In this document: piece by piece, positions 36,269-44,603 of the stretch
Position numbering within the stretch: the stretch's first letter is position 1
How the letters are laid out: each line of letters starts with the position of its first letter
Source of the DNA: Comamonas sp. BIGb0152
Lineage (GTDB): Bacteria; Pseudomonadota; Gammaproteobacteria; Burkholderiales; Burkholderiaceae_C
Reading direction: 5' to 3'
Assembly: GCF_024809975.1 (NCBI RefSeq)
Contig: NZ_JANUDY010000005.1
Coordinates: forward strand, 365,635-429,634
Length of the DNA: 64,000 bases
Translations under genes and position numbers: made by a program
The notes under the pieces: model-generated
What the model was told of the DNA's origin: nothing
The model's input: the letters and a program-made list of their open reading frames with translations, nothing else
The model's database searches: none

Positions 36269-36368
36269 GAAGGAGCATCTCATTTTTATTGATGCTTTTT
36301 ATAAATGTTCGAATTGTTGAGATGTCTCCTCGGTCCTCTCGCAGAGCACTGTTTCAGTGCCTCGAGTG
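36249..36368 (-). ncRNA. Candidate structured small RNA
   Basis: On the minus strand, a good -10 hexamer TATAGT (36374-36379) is followed by a hairpin (GCACTG, AAA, CAGTGC at 36346-36360). Next comes a long-range stem (TGAGATGCTCC at 36272-36282 pairing with GGAGACATCTCA at 36318-36329, one bulge), and last a textbook terminator (AAAGCGCC, TTCG, GGCGCTTTTTTATTTT). The anti-Shine-Dalgarno sequence CTCCTT (36270-36275) lies just before the terminator, partly paired. The whole is about 120 nt. There is no clear -35. Alternatively it is the 3' end of the GMC transcript. Confidence 0.4.
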
Positions 36369-36620
36369 CCTCTACTATAGGTCATCGCACCGGCATGGTG
36401 CATTGGGATTTACCCGAAAGGTAACTGAATTGGTGCAGATTGCGTGTGCTGCTGCGCAACGCCCGGTTTTTTGCCCTCATCCTGCGCAGAGCTGCCCCAT
36501 AAAGGCGAAAAATGAGACAAAGCAGCCATTTGAGGGGCTGCAATCGGCTTTCTTAACCCTGTTGTTGCGGGGGGCAGGCCCAGAGCGGTGGTAACCGCTC
36601 TGAAACTCTGCGCCGCACCA

Positions 36621-38303
36621 TCATGGCCCATGGCTGGCGCGTATCCACTCCGAGGCCCGCTCGGCCAGCATCAAGGTTGGGGAGTTGGTGTTGCCGCTGG
36701 TGATGGTGGGCATGGCACCCGCATCCACCACGCGCAGGCCCCGGATGCCGCGCACGCGCAGCTCGCTGTCCAGCACGGCCATGGGGTCGTTGTCGGCGCC
36801 CATCTTGGTGGTACCCACGGGGTGGAAGATGGTGGTGGCGATATCGCCCGCCAGGCGCGCCAGGTCTTCATCACTTTGGTACTGCGCGCCGGGCTTCCAC
36901 TCGACCGGCTGGTACTTGGCCAGCGCCGGCTGCGCGGCAATGCTGCGCGTCACGCGCAGGCTGTCGGCGGCGACCTGGCGGTCTTCTGCGGTGGACAGGT
37001 AGTTGGGTGCAATGGCGGGTGCCGAGCGGAAGTCGCCATTCTTGATCTGCACGGTGCCCCGGCTGGTGGGGTTGAGGTTGCAGACGCTGGCGGTGAAGGC
37101 CGGGAAGCTGTGCAACGGCTGGCCAAAGGCGTCGAGCGACAGTGGCTGCACGTGGTACTGGATGTTGGGGTAGGGCTGGCTGGGGCTGCTGCGGGTGAAG
37201 GCGCCCAGCTGCGAAGGTGCCATGCTCATCGGGCCACTGCGCTTGAGCAGGTATTCCAGCCCGATCTGGGCCTTGCCCCAGAGGCTGCTGGCCATCACGT
37301 TCAGGGTGGGCGCGCCATCGATCTTGAAGACCGAGCGGATCTGCAGGTGGTCTTGCAGATTGGCACCAACGCCGGGCAGGTCGTGCTGCACGGTGATGCC
37401 ATGCTGCTGGAGCAATGCGCCGGGCCCGATGCCCGAGAGCTGCAGAATCTGGGGCGAGTTGATGGCCCCGGCGCTCAGAATCACTTCCTTGTCGGCGGTG
37501 ACGAGGGTCATCTCCGTGCCGGTCCAGACCTCCACCCCGGTGCAGGCGAGCTGGCCGTCCGCCTGGCGCTCCAGCACCAGACGGCTGACCTGGGCGCTGG
37601 TCCACATCTCGAAGTTGGAGCGGCCGTAGCAGGTGGGGCGCAAAAAGGCCTTGGCGGTGTTCCAGCGCCAGCCGTTTTTCTGGTTCACTTCAAAGTAGCC
37701 AACCCCTTCGTTGCTGCCCCGGTTGAAGTCGTCGGTGGCGGGGATGCCGGCTTGCTGTGCCGCCTGTGCAAAGGCATCGAGGATGTCCCAGCGCAGGCGC
37801 TGTTTTTCGACCCGCCATTCGCCGGTGCTGCCAGTGCGGCGGTTGCCATGCCACTGCGCAAAACTGGGGCTGGTCTCGCCCTCCTGGTCCAGGCGCCAAT
37901 GGTCTTCATGGCGCTTGAAGTAGTTCACGGTATCGTTCCAGCGCCAGCGGGCATCGCCGGTCAGCTCGGCCCAGTGGTCGTAGTCGCGCGACTGGCCGCG
38001 CATGTAGATCATGCCGTTGATGCTGGAGCAGCCGCCCAGCGTCTTGCCACGTGGGTAGAGCAGGCTGCGGCCATTGAGCCCGGCATCCGGCTCGGTCTTG
38101 TACAGCCAGTCGGTGCGGGGGTTGCCGATGCAGTACAGGTAGCCGACGGGGATGTGGATCCAGTGGTAGTCATCGCGCCGGCCCGCCTCGATCAGCAGCA
38201 CCCGGTTGTGGGTTCTGGCGCTGAGGCGGTTGCACAGCAGTGCGCCCGCAGTGCCGCCACCGATGACGATGTAGTCGAAAGAAGTGTTGTCTCCAGATTG
38301 CAT
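36621..38303 (-). CDS. GMC-family FAD-dependent oxidoreductase (choline/alcohol dehydrogenase type)
   Basis: The 560-residue flavoprotein starts with the FAD loop DYIVIGGGTAGALLCNRLS and the LLIEAG strand, followed by GMC signature 1 (YPRGKTLGGCSSINGMIYMRG) and signature 2 (LSAGAINSPQILQLSGIGP). The catalytic His/Asn are in HPVGTTKMG and NTNSPTLMLAE. This family oxidises choline, alcohols or sugars; the physiological substrate is not evident. No betaine-pathway genes are nearby, so a BetA role is unlikely. It diverges from the mla operon over about 300 bp in which I see nothing else. Confidence 0.92.
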   Translation of the reverse strand: MQSGDNTSFDYIVIGGGTAGALLCNRLSARTHNRVLLIEAGRRDDYHWIHIPVGYLYCIGNPRTDWLYKTEPDAGLNGRSLLYPRGKTLGGCSSINGMIYMRGQSRDYDHWAELTGDARWRWNDTVNYFKRHEDHWRLDQEGETSPSFAQWHGNRRTGSTGEWRVEKQRLRWDILDAFAQAAQQAGIPATDDFNRGSNEGVGYFEVNQKNGWRWNTAKAFLRPTCYGRSNFEMWTSAQVSRLVLERQADGQLACTGVEVWTGTEMTLVTADKEVILSAGAINSPQILQLSGIGPGALLQQHGITVQHDLPGVGANLQDHLQIRSVFKIDGAPTLNVMASSLWGKAQIGLEYLLKRSGPMSMAPSQLGAFTRSSPSQPYPNIQYHVQPLSLDAFGQPLHSFPAFTASVCNLNPTSRGTVQIKNGDFRSAPAIAPNYLSTAEDRQVAADSLRVTRSIAAQPALAKYQPVEWKPGAQYQSDEDLARLAGDIATTIFHPVGTTKMGADNDPMAVLDSELRVRGIRGLRVVDAGAMPTITSGNTNSPTLMLAERASEWIRASHGP

Positions 38304-38601
38304 GTGCTGTCTTTTTTATGATGGTGCGCGCCAGGCGCCCACGGTCCAACGAATCGGCTAGTTTGTAAGCAGTATGCCGGGCTTGCCAAGCGGGAAAACC
38401 AATGCCCTGCCCGGCGTCCGGCCCATTGCCGAGCCTGTGCCTGGCAAGCGTGGCGTGGATGCTGCAGTGGCGCGGATCGGCGCCCCCTTCCTACAGGGGA
38501 GAGCGCCGCAATCACGGGCTGCCAGGGTGCGCCTGGGTGACAGACCGGCTATAGTGCGTAGGGCGTGCGCAGCAGAGCGACACGCTTTATTTTTTGAATC
38601 C

Positions 38602-39726
38602 ATGGACGATACGGCCCCTCTTATTGAGCAACTTCAGGACGGCACGCAGCGCTGGGCGCAGCTGCGCGGGCGCTGGGGTGCGGCTGAACTCGGCCAGCGC
38701 CCGCTGTGGCGCGATCTGCGCCGCCAACTCGACAGCACGCCGCCCCAGCCGGCACAGGGCTGGGACCTGAGCGAGCTGCAGTGGCTGGACCATGTGGGTG
38801 CCCAGCTGCTGTGGGACCACTGGGGCCAGCAATGGCCCGCGCAACTGCGCACCACCGAGCTGCAGCGCCAAATGCTCGACCGGGTGGCGTCCTTGACGAT
38901 GGGTTGCCCTCCGGAATCCAAGGTCAACTGGTGGGGCTGGCTGATACAGCTGGGCATGGTGCTGCTGGGCTTTTTGGCCCATGTGCGCAGCATGGTCGAG
39001 ATGGTGGGCCAGCTGCTGCTCGATGTGTTGCGGCTTTTGAAGAACCCGCTGCGTGGCCCCTGGCGCGATGTGTCGGGCCACTTGTACGCGATGGGCGCAA
39101 CAGCGCTGCCGATCACCGCCCTGGTGGGCTTTTTGATTGGCGTGGTGCTGGCGTATCTGATGTCGCTGCAGCTGCGCCAGTTTGGCGCCGATGCCTTCAT
39201 CGTCAATATTCTGGGTATCTCGCTGGTGCGGGAGCTGGGGCCCTTGCTGGGTGCCATCTTGGTGGCCGGTCGCACCGGCTCGGCCATTACCGCGCAGATC
39301 GGCGTGATGCGGGTCAACGAAGAGCTCGATGCCATGCAGGTCATGGGCATTGCCCAGGGCTACCGCCTGGTGATGCCACGCGCATTGGCGCTGGCCATTG
39401 CCATGCCGCTGGTGTCGATGTGGACCACGGTCTGCGCGCTGGTGGGCGGCATGATGGCGGCGGACGCCGCCATGGGTGTCTCGCCGGCTTATTTCATCCA
39501 GGCCATGCCCGGCGCTGTGGATATCGCCAACCTCTATCTGGCCCTGGCCAAGTCGGTCACGTTCGGCGTGGCCATTGCGCTGATTGCCTGCCACTGGGGG
39601 CTGGAGGTGGAGCCCAACACCCAGAGCCTGGGCCGGGGCACGACCTCGTCGGTGGTGATCTCGATCACGGCAGTGATTGTGCTCGATGCGATCTTTGCGA
39701 TCGCGTTCCGCAAGGTGGGGTTCTAG
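38602..39726 (+). CDS. mlaE: MlaE-type lipid ABC transporter permease with N-terminal STAS-like domain
   Basis: MlaE is the inner-membrane permease of the phospholipid-trafficking Mla system. The 374-residue protein is longer than E. coli MlaE (about 260). Residues 1-110 resemble a STAS domain (WDLSELQWLDHVGAQLLWDHW), so the MlaB function seems fused to the permease. The permease part shows GATALPITALVGFLIGVVLAY, GPLLGAILVAGRTGSAI and EELDAMQVMGI, all MlaE signatures. It starts a tight operon of E-F-D, a lipoprotein and an unknown protein. Confidence 0.92.
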   Translation: MDDTAPLIEQLQDGTQRWAQLRGRWGAAELGQRPLWRDLRRQLDSTPPQPAQGWDLSELQWLDHVGAQLLWDHWGQQWPAQLRTTELQRQMLDRVASLTMGCPPESKVNWWGWLIQLGMVLLGFLAHVRSMVEMVGQLLLDVLRLLKNPLRGPWRDVSGHLYAMGATALPITALVGFLIGVVLAYLMSLQLRQFGADAFIVNILGISLVRELGPLLGAILVAGRTGSAITAQIGVMRVNEELDAMQVMGIAQGYRLVMPRALALAIAMPLVSMWTTVCALVGGMMAADAAMGVSPAYFIQAMPGAVDIANLYLALAKSVTFGVAIALIACHWGLEVEPNTQSLGRGTTSSVVISITAVIVLDAIFAIAFRKVGF

Positions 39727-39728
39727 CG

Positions 39729-40556
39729 ATGGACAACGTCGTGTCCCCACCCCCAAGCGCAGCGACCAGCGATGAGAAAGTGGTCGATATCCGCAAGCTC
39801 TGGACCGTGTTCGGCCAGGGTGAGCGGGCCTTTGCAATCCACCAGGATCTGGACCTCACGGTCTACCGGGGCGAAATCTTGACCCTGGTAGGCGGCTCGG
39901 GCACCGGCAAATCGGTGCTGCTGCGCCAGATGCTGGGGCTGCTGCAACCGGCCAAGGGCGAGGTGCTGATCATGGGCCAGCCCGTCAAGGAGCTGAGCCT
40001 GCGCGGCGCGGCCTCGCGCATGGGCATGCTGTTCCAGCAGGGCGCGCTGTTCTCGGCCTTCAATGTGCTGGAGAACATTGCTTTTCCGCTCAGCGAGCAG
40101 GGCACCTTGCCCAAGGCGGTGGTGCACGATGCGGCCATGGTCAAGCTGCAGATGGTGGGCCTCAAGCCCGAGCACGCCACCCGCATGCCTTCCGATTTGT
40201 CGGGCGGCATGATCAAGCGCGTGGCGCTGGCCCGGTCGCTCATCATGGATCCGCCGCTCTTGCTGCTCGATGAACCCACGGCCGGGCTCGATCCCAACAG
40301 CTCGGATGAATTTTGCGATCTGCTCAAGGACTTGCATGCCGAGCTGGGTCTGACCGTGGTCATGGTCACCCATGACCTCGATACCTTGTTTGCGCTGTCC
40401 ACCCGGGTGGCGGTGCTGGCGGAGAAGCAGGTGATTGTCTCGGGCGCTCCGCTGGACGTGGTGCAGTTCAAGCACCCCTTTATTGAACATTTCTTCCTGG
40501 GTGAGCGTGGACGCCGAGCGATGGCTCCGGTAGCGCTTGGTGGGGCGAAGGAATAG
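39729..40556 (+). CDS. mlaF: MlaF-type lipid ABC transporter ATPase
   Basis: The 275-residue ATPase has Walker A GGSGTGKS, a Q-loop in MLFQQGALFSAFNV, the ABC signature LSGGMIKRVALARS and Walker B LLLLDEPTAGLD followed by the H-loop VTHDLDT. The GALF(S/D) segment after the Q-loop is characteristic of MlaF. It starts two bases after the mlaE stop and energises lipid movement through MlaE. Confidence 0.95.
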   Translation: MDNVVSPPPSAATSDEKVVDIRKLWTVFGQGERAFAIHQDLDLTVYRGEILTLVGGSGTGKSVLLRQMLGLLQPAKGEVLIMGQPVKELSLRGAASRMGMLFQQGALFSAFNVLENIAFPLSEQGTLPKAVVHDAAMVKLQMVGLKPEHATRMPSDLSGGMIKRVALARSLIMDPPLLLLDEPTAGLDPNSSDEFCDLLKDLHAELGLTVVMVTHDLDTLFALSTRVAVLAEKQVIVSGAPLDVVQFKHPFIEHFFLGERGRRAMAPVALGGAKE

Positions 40557-40558
40557 CT

Positions 40559-41524
40559 ATGGAAAACAAATCGCATGCCCTCGCGGCCGGGTTGTTTGTG
40601 GTCTTACTCACGGCACTGGTCATCTTTTTGAGCCTGTGGATGGGGCGCGACAACACCAACTACACCCGCTATGAACTGTCCACCCGGGAGACCGTCAGCG
40701 GTCTGCAGCCCCAGGCGGCGGTGCGCTACAAAGGCGTGGCCGTCGGCCGGGTCACCAAGATCGAGTTTGATCCTGCTCGCGACGGCACGGTGCTGATCAT
40801 CATTGCGGTGAACGCGGAAGCACCGATCTCGCAAACCACCTACGCCATGCTGGGCTACCAGGGTGTGACGGGTCTGGCGCATATCCAGCTCGATGACGAC
40901 AATGCCGAAACCACACCGCTGCCGCCCGGCCCCGACGGCATTCCGCGCCTGCGTGTGCGGCCCTCGCCGTTTGGCCAGTTTGCCGAGCAGGGGCCCATCA
41001 TCATGCAGCAGGTGGAAGATGCCACCCGCAAGGTCAACGAGCTGCTCAACCCCGAGAACCAGCAGGTGCTGGTGGACAGCATGAAGAACCTAGGCCAGGC
41101 CGCCCAAAGCTTGGACCAGCTGAGCAAGCGCCTGATGGTGACCGTGGATACCAAGCTGGACCCGGCGCTCAACAGCTTGCCCGCCGTGGCCCAGGATGCA
41201 CGCAAGACCCTGGCCGGAATCCAGAAAACCTCGAACGATGTCAGCACGGCGGTGGGTACGCTGGCCGCCAAGGGCGGGGTGGTGGACCAGATGGGCCAGG
41301 CGGTGGAGAAGGTCAGCGACGCGGCGGACAACTTCAACCGTGGCACCTTGCCGGCCATGGGCCGCACCATGCACGATGTGGGCGCTGCTGCCCGCCGCAT
41401 GGGCGATACGGCTGAGGCCTTCAAGAACAACCCGCAGTCTCTGATTTATGGCAGCTCCAACGCGCTGCCGGGCCCTGGCGAGCCAGGTTTTGTCGCGCCC
41501 CAGCCGGCGGGCAGCGGACGATAG
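40559..41524 (+). CDS. mlaD: MlaD-type MCE-domain protein
   Basis: The 321-residue protein has one N-terminal membrane helix (LAAGLFVVLLTALVIFLSLW) and an MCE domain (YELSTRETVSGLQPQAAVRYKGVAVGRVTKIEF, TGLAHIQLDD) that forms the hexameric lipid-binding ring. A long C-terminal helical region (ILNPENQQVL-like start, then LSKRLMVTVDTKL and AVEKVSDAADNFN) is longer than in E. coli MlaD and resembles the needle-forming helices of PqiB/YebT-like MCE proteins. It is two bases after mlaF. Confidence 0.92.
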   Translation: MENKSHALAAGLFVVLLTALVIFLSLWMGRDNTNYTRYELSTRETVSGLQPQAAVRYKGVAVGRVTKIEFDPARDGTVLIIIAVNAEAPISQTTYAMLGYQGVTGLAHIQLDDDNAETTPLPPGPDGIPRLRVRPSPFGQFAEQGPIIMQQVEDATRKVNELLNPENQQVLVDSMKNLGQAAQSLDQLSKRLMVTVDTKLDPALNSLPAVAQDARKTLAGIQKTSNDVSTAVGTLAAKGGVVDQMGQAVEKVSDAADNFNRGTLPAMGRTMHDVGAAARRMGDTAEAFKNNPQSLIYGSSNALPGPGEPGFVAPQPAGSGR

Positions 41525-41525
41525 G

Positions 41526-42221
41526 ATGGATGCCATGTTTTCTACTTCTCAACGGCTGGCGCAGCGCGCCCAGCGCCTGCAAGCAGCTGGCCGCATCGCC
41601 TTGGCAGCGGCTGCTGTTGCCGTACTGGCCGCTTGCTCGGCCTTGCCGCAAAAGCCGCAACCAGTGGCCCGCTATGACTTTGGCCCCACGCAAGCGCTGA
41701 CGGCGCCCAGCACGCCATCGCCTAACGCCGAGCCGCTGGTGCTGGCCAATGTGCGCGCCGCCGGTGTGCCCGATGCCAGCGCTGCCATTTACTACCGGTT
41801 GGCCTATGCCGACGTGCGCGAACTGCGCCCCTACACCCAGGCCAGCTGGGCGCTGCCGGCCATGCAGCTGATTCAGCAGCGCATGCGCGATGTGCTCAGC
41901 GGCCAGCGTGCCGTCGTGCTGGATGACGATGGCGCCAACCAGCTGCTGCGCAAGACCGGCTACCCGGCGATGCTGCGCCTGGAGGTGGTGGATTTCAGCC
42001 AGGTTTTTGATTCGGCCCAGTCCAGCCAAGGGGTGCTGCGCATGCGCGCCACGCTCAGCGAGATCACCCCCAAGGGTGAGCGCTGGCTGGCCCAGCAGGT
42101 GTTCAACACCCAGCAGCCCGCTGCCAGCGCCGATGCGGCCGGCGCAGCGGCTGCGCTGGCGGCGGCCACCGACCAGGTGGCCCAGCAGCTCGATACCTGG
42201 CTGCGCCAACAGGGCCGCTGA
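41526..42221 (+). CDS. PqiC-like ABC-transport auxiliary lipoprotein
   Basis: This 231-residue outer-membrane-type lipoprotein has a lipobox VLAAC (C37 from this start). A domain of the DUF330/PqiC sort follows (VARYDFGP at the mature N-terminus, YRLAYADVRELRPYTQASWALPAMQLIQQRM, LRLEVVDFSQVFDSAQSS). PqiC partners MCE proteins in lipid transport, so here it probably replaces the usual MlaA/MlaC at the outer membrane end. The chosen ATG is one base after the mlaD stop; an ATG three codons later has AGGA at better spacing and is an equal candidate. Confidence 0.82.
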   Translation: MDAMFSTSQRLAQRAQRLQAAGRIALAAAAVAVLAACSALPQKPQPVARYDFGPTQALTAPSTPSPNAEPLVLANVRAAGVPDASAAIYYRLAYADVRELRPYTQASWALPAMQLIQQRMRDVLSGQRAVVLDDDGANQLLRKTGYPAMLRLEVVDFSQVFDSAQSSQGVLRMRATLSEITPKGERWLAQQVFNTQQPAASADAAGAAAALAAATDQVAQQLDTWLRQQGR

Positions 42222-42868
42222 TGCGCCAGGGGCTCAAGCGCCAACTGTGGCGCCAGGGCGCGGTCTGGGTGTTGGGGGCCGCTGCCGTGCTGCCGCTGTG
42301 CGCGGCGGTGAGCGCGCAGATGGCGGACGATGCCTACCAGCAGGCGGCCGCGCAGCTCGATGAGACGGCAGAGCAGGCCTTGGCCGATTGCAAGCGCCTG
42401 GCTGCCGGCTCGGGCACACAACGGCGCTGCACCCTGGAGGCAGAAAGCCAGCATGCCGTGGACCAGGCGGCGCTGCAAGCGCAGCGCCACCCCAGCGGCA
42501 ACAACCGTTTCAAGGCGCTGGCCGCCCAGGTGGACCGGCGCTATGTGCTGGCCGTAGAGGCATGCAAGACCAAGCACGCGGGTATCGACAAGGACAGCAA
42601 GGCCGCCCAGCACAGCTGCCTGAACCAGGCCAAGCAAAAGCGCGCTGCCGGCATCCAGGATGCCCACCAGCAAGCGGCCAGCGAGGTCTCGATTGTCACC
42701 CCGCCCAAAAGCCAAGCCGAACGCCAGCGCGAGGCCGACCTGGACACGGCCATTCGCAAGTGCGACAGCCTGCTGGGTGACGCCAATGTGCAGTGCATGC
42801 GTGGCTTGTCGCCAGAAGCCCGGCTGCGCGCAGCCAGCCGTGGCAGCGGCGGCCCGGCGACCCAATAA
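42221..42868 (+). CDS. Hypothetical periplasmic protein with three cysteine pairs
   Basis: The 215-residue protein has a signal peptide (cut near VSAQM) and a helical, A/Q/K/R-rich mature part. Three modules each contain two cysteines (C57-C70, C115-C133, C181-C192) in a C-K-x(n)-C arrangement, suggesting three disulphide-stapled helical hairpins. Family unknown. Its ATG overlaps the lipoprotein stop (TGATG), so it is translationally coupled to the Mla-type operon and probably works in the same envelope process. The operon terminator follows immediately. Confidence 0.65.
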   Translation: MRQGLKRQLWRQGAVWVLGAAAVLPLCAAVSAQMADDAYQQAAAQLDETAEQALADCKRLAAGSGTQRRCTLEAESQHAVDQAALQAQRHPSGNNRFKALAAQVDRRYVLAVEACKTKHAGIDKDSKAAQHSCLNQAKQKRAAGIQDAHQQAASEVSIVTPPKSQAERQREADLDTAIRKCDSLLGDANVQCMRGLSPEARLRAASRGSGGPATQ

Positions 42869-42895
42869 AAAGGCGCAGCCCGGCTGCGCCTTTTT
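42867..42895. terminator. Bidirectional terminator at the end of the mla operon
   Basis: A 12-bp stem (AAAAAGGCGCAG / CTGCGCCTTTTT) with a short CC-CG loop overlaps the stop codon of the last mla-operon gene. A- and T-runs on both sides allow termination from the creD direction as well. Confidence 0.85.
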
Positions 42896-42925
42896 CACGG
42901 ATCTTCTACCGCGTAGTGCCTGCGG

Positions 42926-43123
42926 CTAAAACCTGCGCTGCGCCAGCAGCAGCGAGCAGCGCAACTGCAGCCACATCAAACGCCGGGCATTGGCCTGCAG
43001 TGGCAGCTGGCTACCACGCTCCAGCCACTGGTCGCGCAGCGCGCGCAGCTGGCTGCGGGTCATCTGGCGCTGGGCCTGCCGCCATTGCTGGCGTTGTTCT
43101 TCCATGTTGCGGTCCGGGCTCAT
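42926..43123 (-). CDS. Small basic protein coupled to creD
   Basis: A 65-residue, very basic, glutamine- and arginine-rich helical protein (EEQRQQWRQAQRQMTRSQLRALRDQW) with a short hydrophobic C-terminus (LMWLQLRCSLLLAQRRF). Its ATG overlaps the creD stop (ATGA), so it is translated with creD. I do not recognise the family; it may be a membrane-peripheral partner of CreD. Confidence 0.5.
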   Translation of the reverse strand: MSPDRNMEEQRQQWRQAQRQMTRSQLRALRDQWLERGSQLPLQANARRLMWLQLRCSLLLAQRRF

Positions 43124-44496
43124 GCGGCCTCCGGGGCGCTGTCGCCTTTTCCAAAGGCATACCAGTCGACCTTGCGGGTGGCCACCATCACGACCGCCAG
43201 CACGGCAAACAGCGCGATCGATCCGACTGCCAGCGCGGTTTGTTCGAGCTGCAGCAGCACAAACAGCAGGCCATACATCACCGCAATCAGCGCCGCAAAC
43301 GGCAGGCCACGGCGCAGGCTGCCCAGGATGTGGCTGGCGTAGTAGCCCAGCAGCAGCACGCAGGCGCTGGCGGCGATGGCATAGGCCTGGTTAAAGCCCA
43401 GGTGCTCGGACAGGCTGATCAGCAGCAGAAAGAAGATGCACAGCGCCGAGCCCACCAGCAGGTACTGCACCGGGTGGACGCGCAGCTTTTTAAGCACCTC
43501 GAACATGGCCACGGCCACAAAGGTCAGCACGATGAAGAGCACGCCGTACTTGGTGGCGCGGTCGCTCAGGCTATAGGGGTTGACCGGGTCGATAAAGCTG
43601 GTGCCGAACTGCTCCATGCACTGGCTGCCTTCGGGCGAATCGTCGGTATTGGCTGCAGCCAGGCTGCACAGCGCGCGCTCTTGCACAAAGGCCTGGCGTG
43701 CCGATGAGGCCAGCGCTGGGATGCTCCAGCTGGCGCTGAAGCCCTGGTCGCTGATCTCGCGGCTCAGTGGCAGAAAGTTGCCGCCAAACGAGGGGTGGGG
43801 CCAGTCGGCCTGCATGCTGACCTGGTTGGTGCCACCCAGCGGTACAAAGGCGATGCGCTCCGTGCCCATCAGCTGCAACTGCACGACCACCTCCATCGCG
43901 GCGCCGCCCTCTGCGCTGGTGGCAGGCAAGGGCATGGGCTTGGATTGCAGGCCCCGGCTGTAGACCGCGTGGCCGGTGCCCGGCTCCAGCGGCAATGCCT
44001 TGCCATCCACCTGGAGCGCAGCGCTGCGGATGCCGCGCGGGTCGCTCAGCGGCAGGATCAGGCGCGGTGCATCGCAGTGGCGCACCGAGGCCCCTTCGGG
44101 CTTGCCCTGGAGCTGGTTGCCGGGCGCAAACCGGGCCACCAGCGTGTCGGCCATCAAGAAGGTGTTGACCTGGTAGAGGCCGCGCGCACGGGGCTGCATG
44201 TCGGTGCGCACCTGGTGGCTGATCTCATCGGGCAGGGCATAGCGCTGGAAGCTGACCAGCCGCGTCTCACTGCGCCCTTCACCATCCTTGCCGCTCACCT
44301 CGCGGCTGCAGCGCTGCGCCAGCACGGGGCCGAACAGGGTCTGGGCCCCGGCCGTGCTGTTGACCACGCTTTGCACGGCGCGGTCGCGGTTGTAGATGCG
44401 GTCCCGGACCACATCGCTGACCATCATCAGCGCAATCATCAAGATCGCCATGGTGATGGCCAGGGTGACGGCCTTTTGTACCAGTCGGTTTTTCAT
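43120..44496 (-). CDS. creD: CreD inner-membrane protein
   Basis: CreD is an inner-membrane protein induced by the CreBC two-component system and linked to envelope stress and beta-lactam responses; its biochemical role is unsettled. The 458-residue protein has the N-terminal helix (AVTLAITMAILMIALMMVSDVV), the RDRIYNRDRAVQSVV motif, a large periplasmic domain (GGTNQVSMQADWPHPSFGGNFLP) and five or six C-terminal helices (KYGVLFIVLTFVAVAMFEVL and later). These are the family signatures. A CreB recognition tag lies about 70 bp upstream. ATG chosen where the first helix begins. Confidence 0.92.
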   Translation of the reverse strand: MKNRLVQKAVTLAITMAILMIALMMVSDVVRDRIYNRDRAVQSVVNSTAGAQTLFGPVLAQRCSREVSGKDGEGRSETRLVSFQRYALPDEISHQVRTDMQPRARGLYQVNTFLMADTLVARFAPGNQLQGKPEGASVRHCDAPRLILPLSDPRGIRSAALQVDGKALPLEPGTGHAVYSRGLQSKPMPLPATSAEGGAAMEVVVQLQLMGTERIAFVPLGGTNQVSMQADWPHPSFGGNFLPLSREISDQGFSASWSIPALASSARQAFVQERALCSLAAANTDDSPEGSQCMEQFGTSFIDPVNPYSLSDRATKYGVLFIVLTFVAVAMFEVLKKLRVHPVQYLLVGSALCIFFLLLISLSEHLGFNQAYAIAASACVLLLGYYASHILGSLRRGLPFAALIAVMYGLLFVLLQLEQTALAVGSIALFAVLAVVMVATRKVDWYAFGKGDSAPEAA

Positions 44497-44563
44497 GCAC
44501 ACCTCGTTGCTTTGTATCGGTGCGGCGAGTGTCTGCGGCCCCGGTGAGCCGAGCATGAAGTCT

Positions 44564-44579
44564 GTGAAGGCAGCGTGAA
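44564..44579 (-). promoter_or_regulatory. Cre/Blr tag (CreB-binding site) upstream of creD
   Basis: On the minus strand this reads TTCAC-GCTGCC-TTCAC, a perfect match to the published CreB/BlrA recognition tag TTCAC-N6-TTCAC. It lies between creC and creD, about 70 bp before the creD start, the expected place for CreB-dependent activation of creD. Confidence 0.8.
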
Positions 44580-44603
44580 GTGGCGAAAACTTGGAAAAAA
44601 CGC

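Larger units (their letters stand above)
36122..36620. other. Gene-free 500-bp region with several RNA-like structures
   Basis: No coding frame here is convincing and composition is uneven, with an AT-rich centre around 36240-36320. It holds a strong minus-strand terminator (36249-36268), a candidate small RNA to its right, and a 9-bp hairpin (CAGAGCGGT / ACCGCTCTG, 36581-36602) next to the GMC gene's end that may stop its transcript although it lacks a T-run. Confidence 0.6.

Noticed and set aside
36588..38321. 577-codon plus-strand open frame over the GMC oxidoreductase gene
   Set aside because: Antisense of a clear GMC oxidoreductase; composition is V/A/G/H-rich without motifs.
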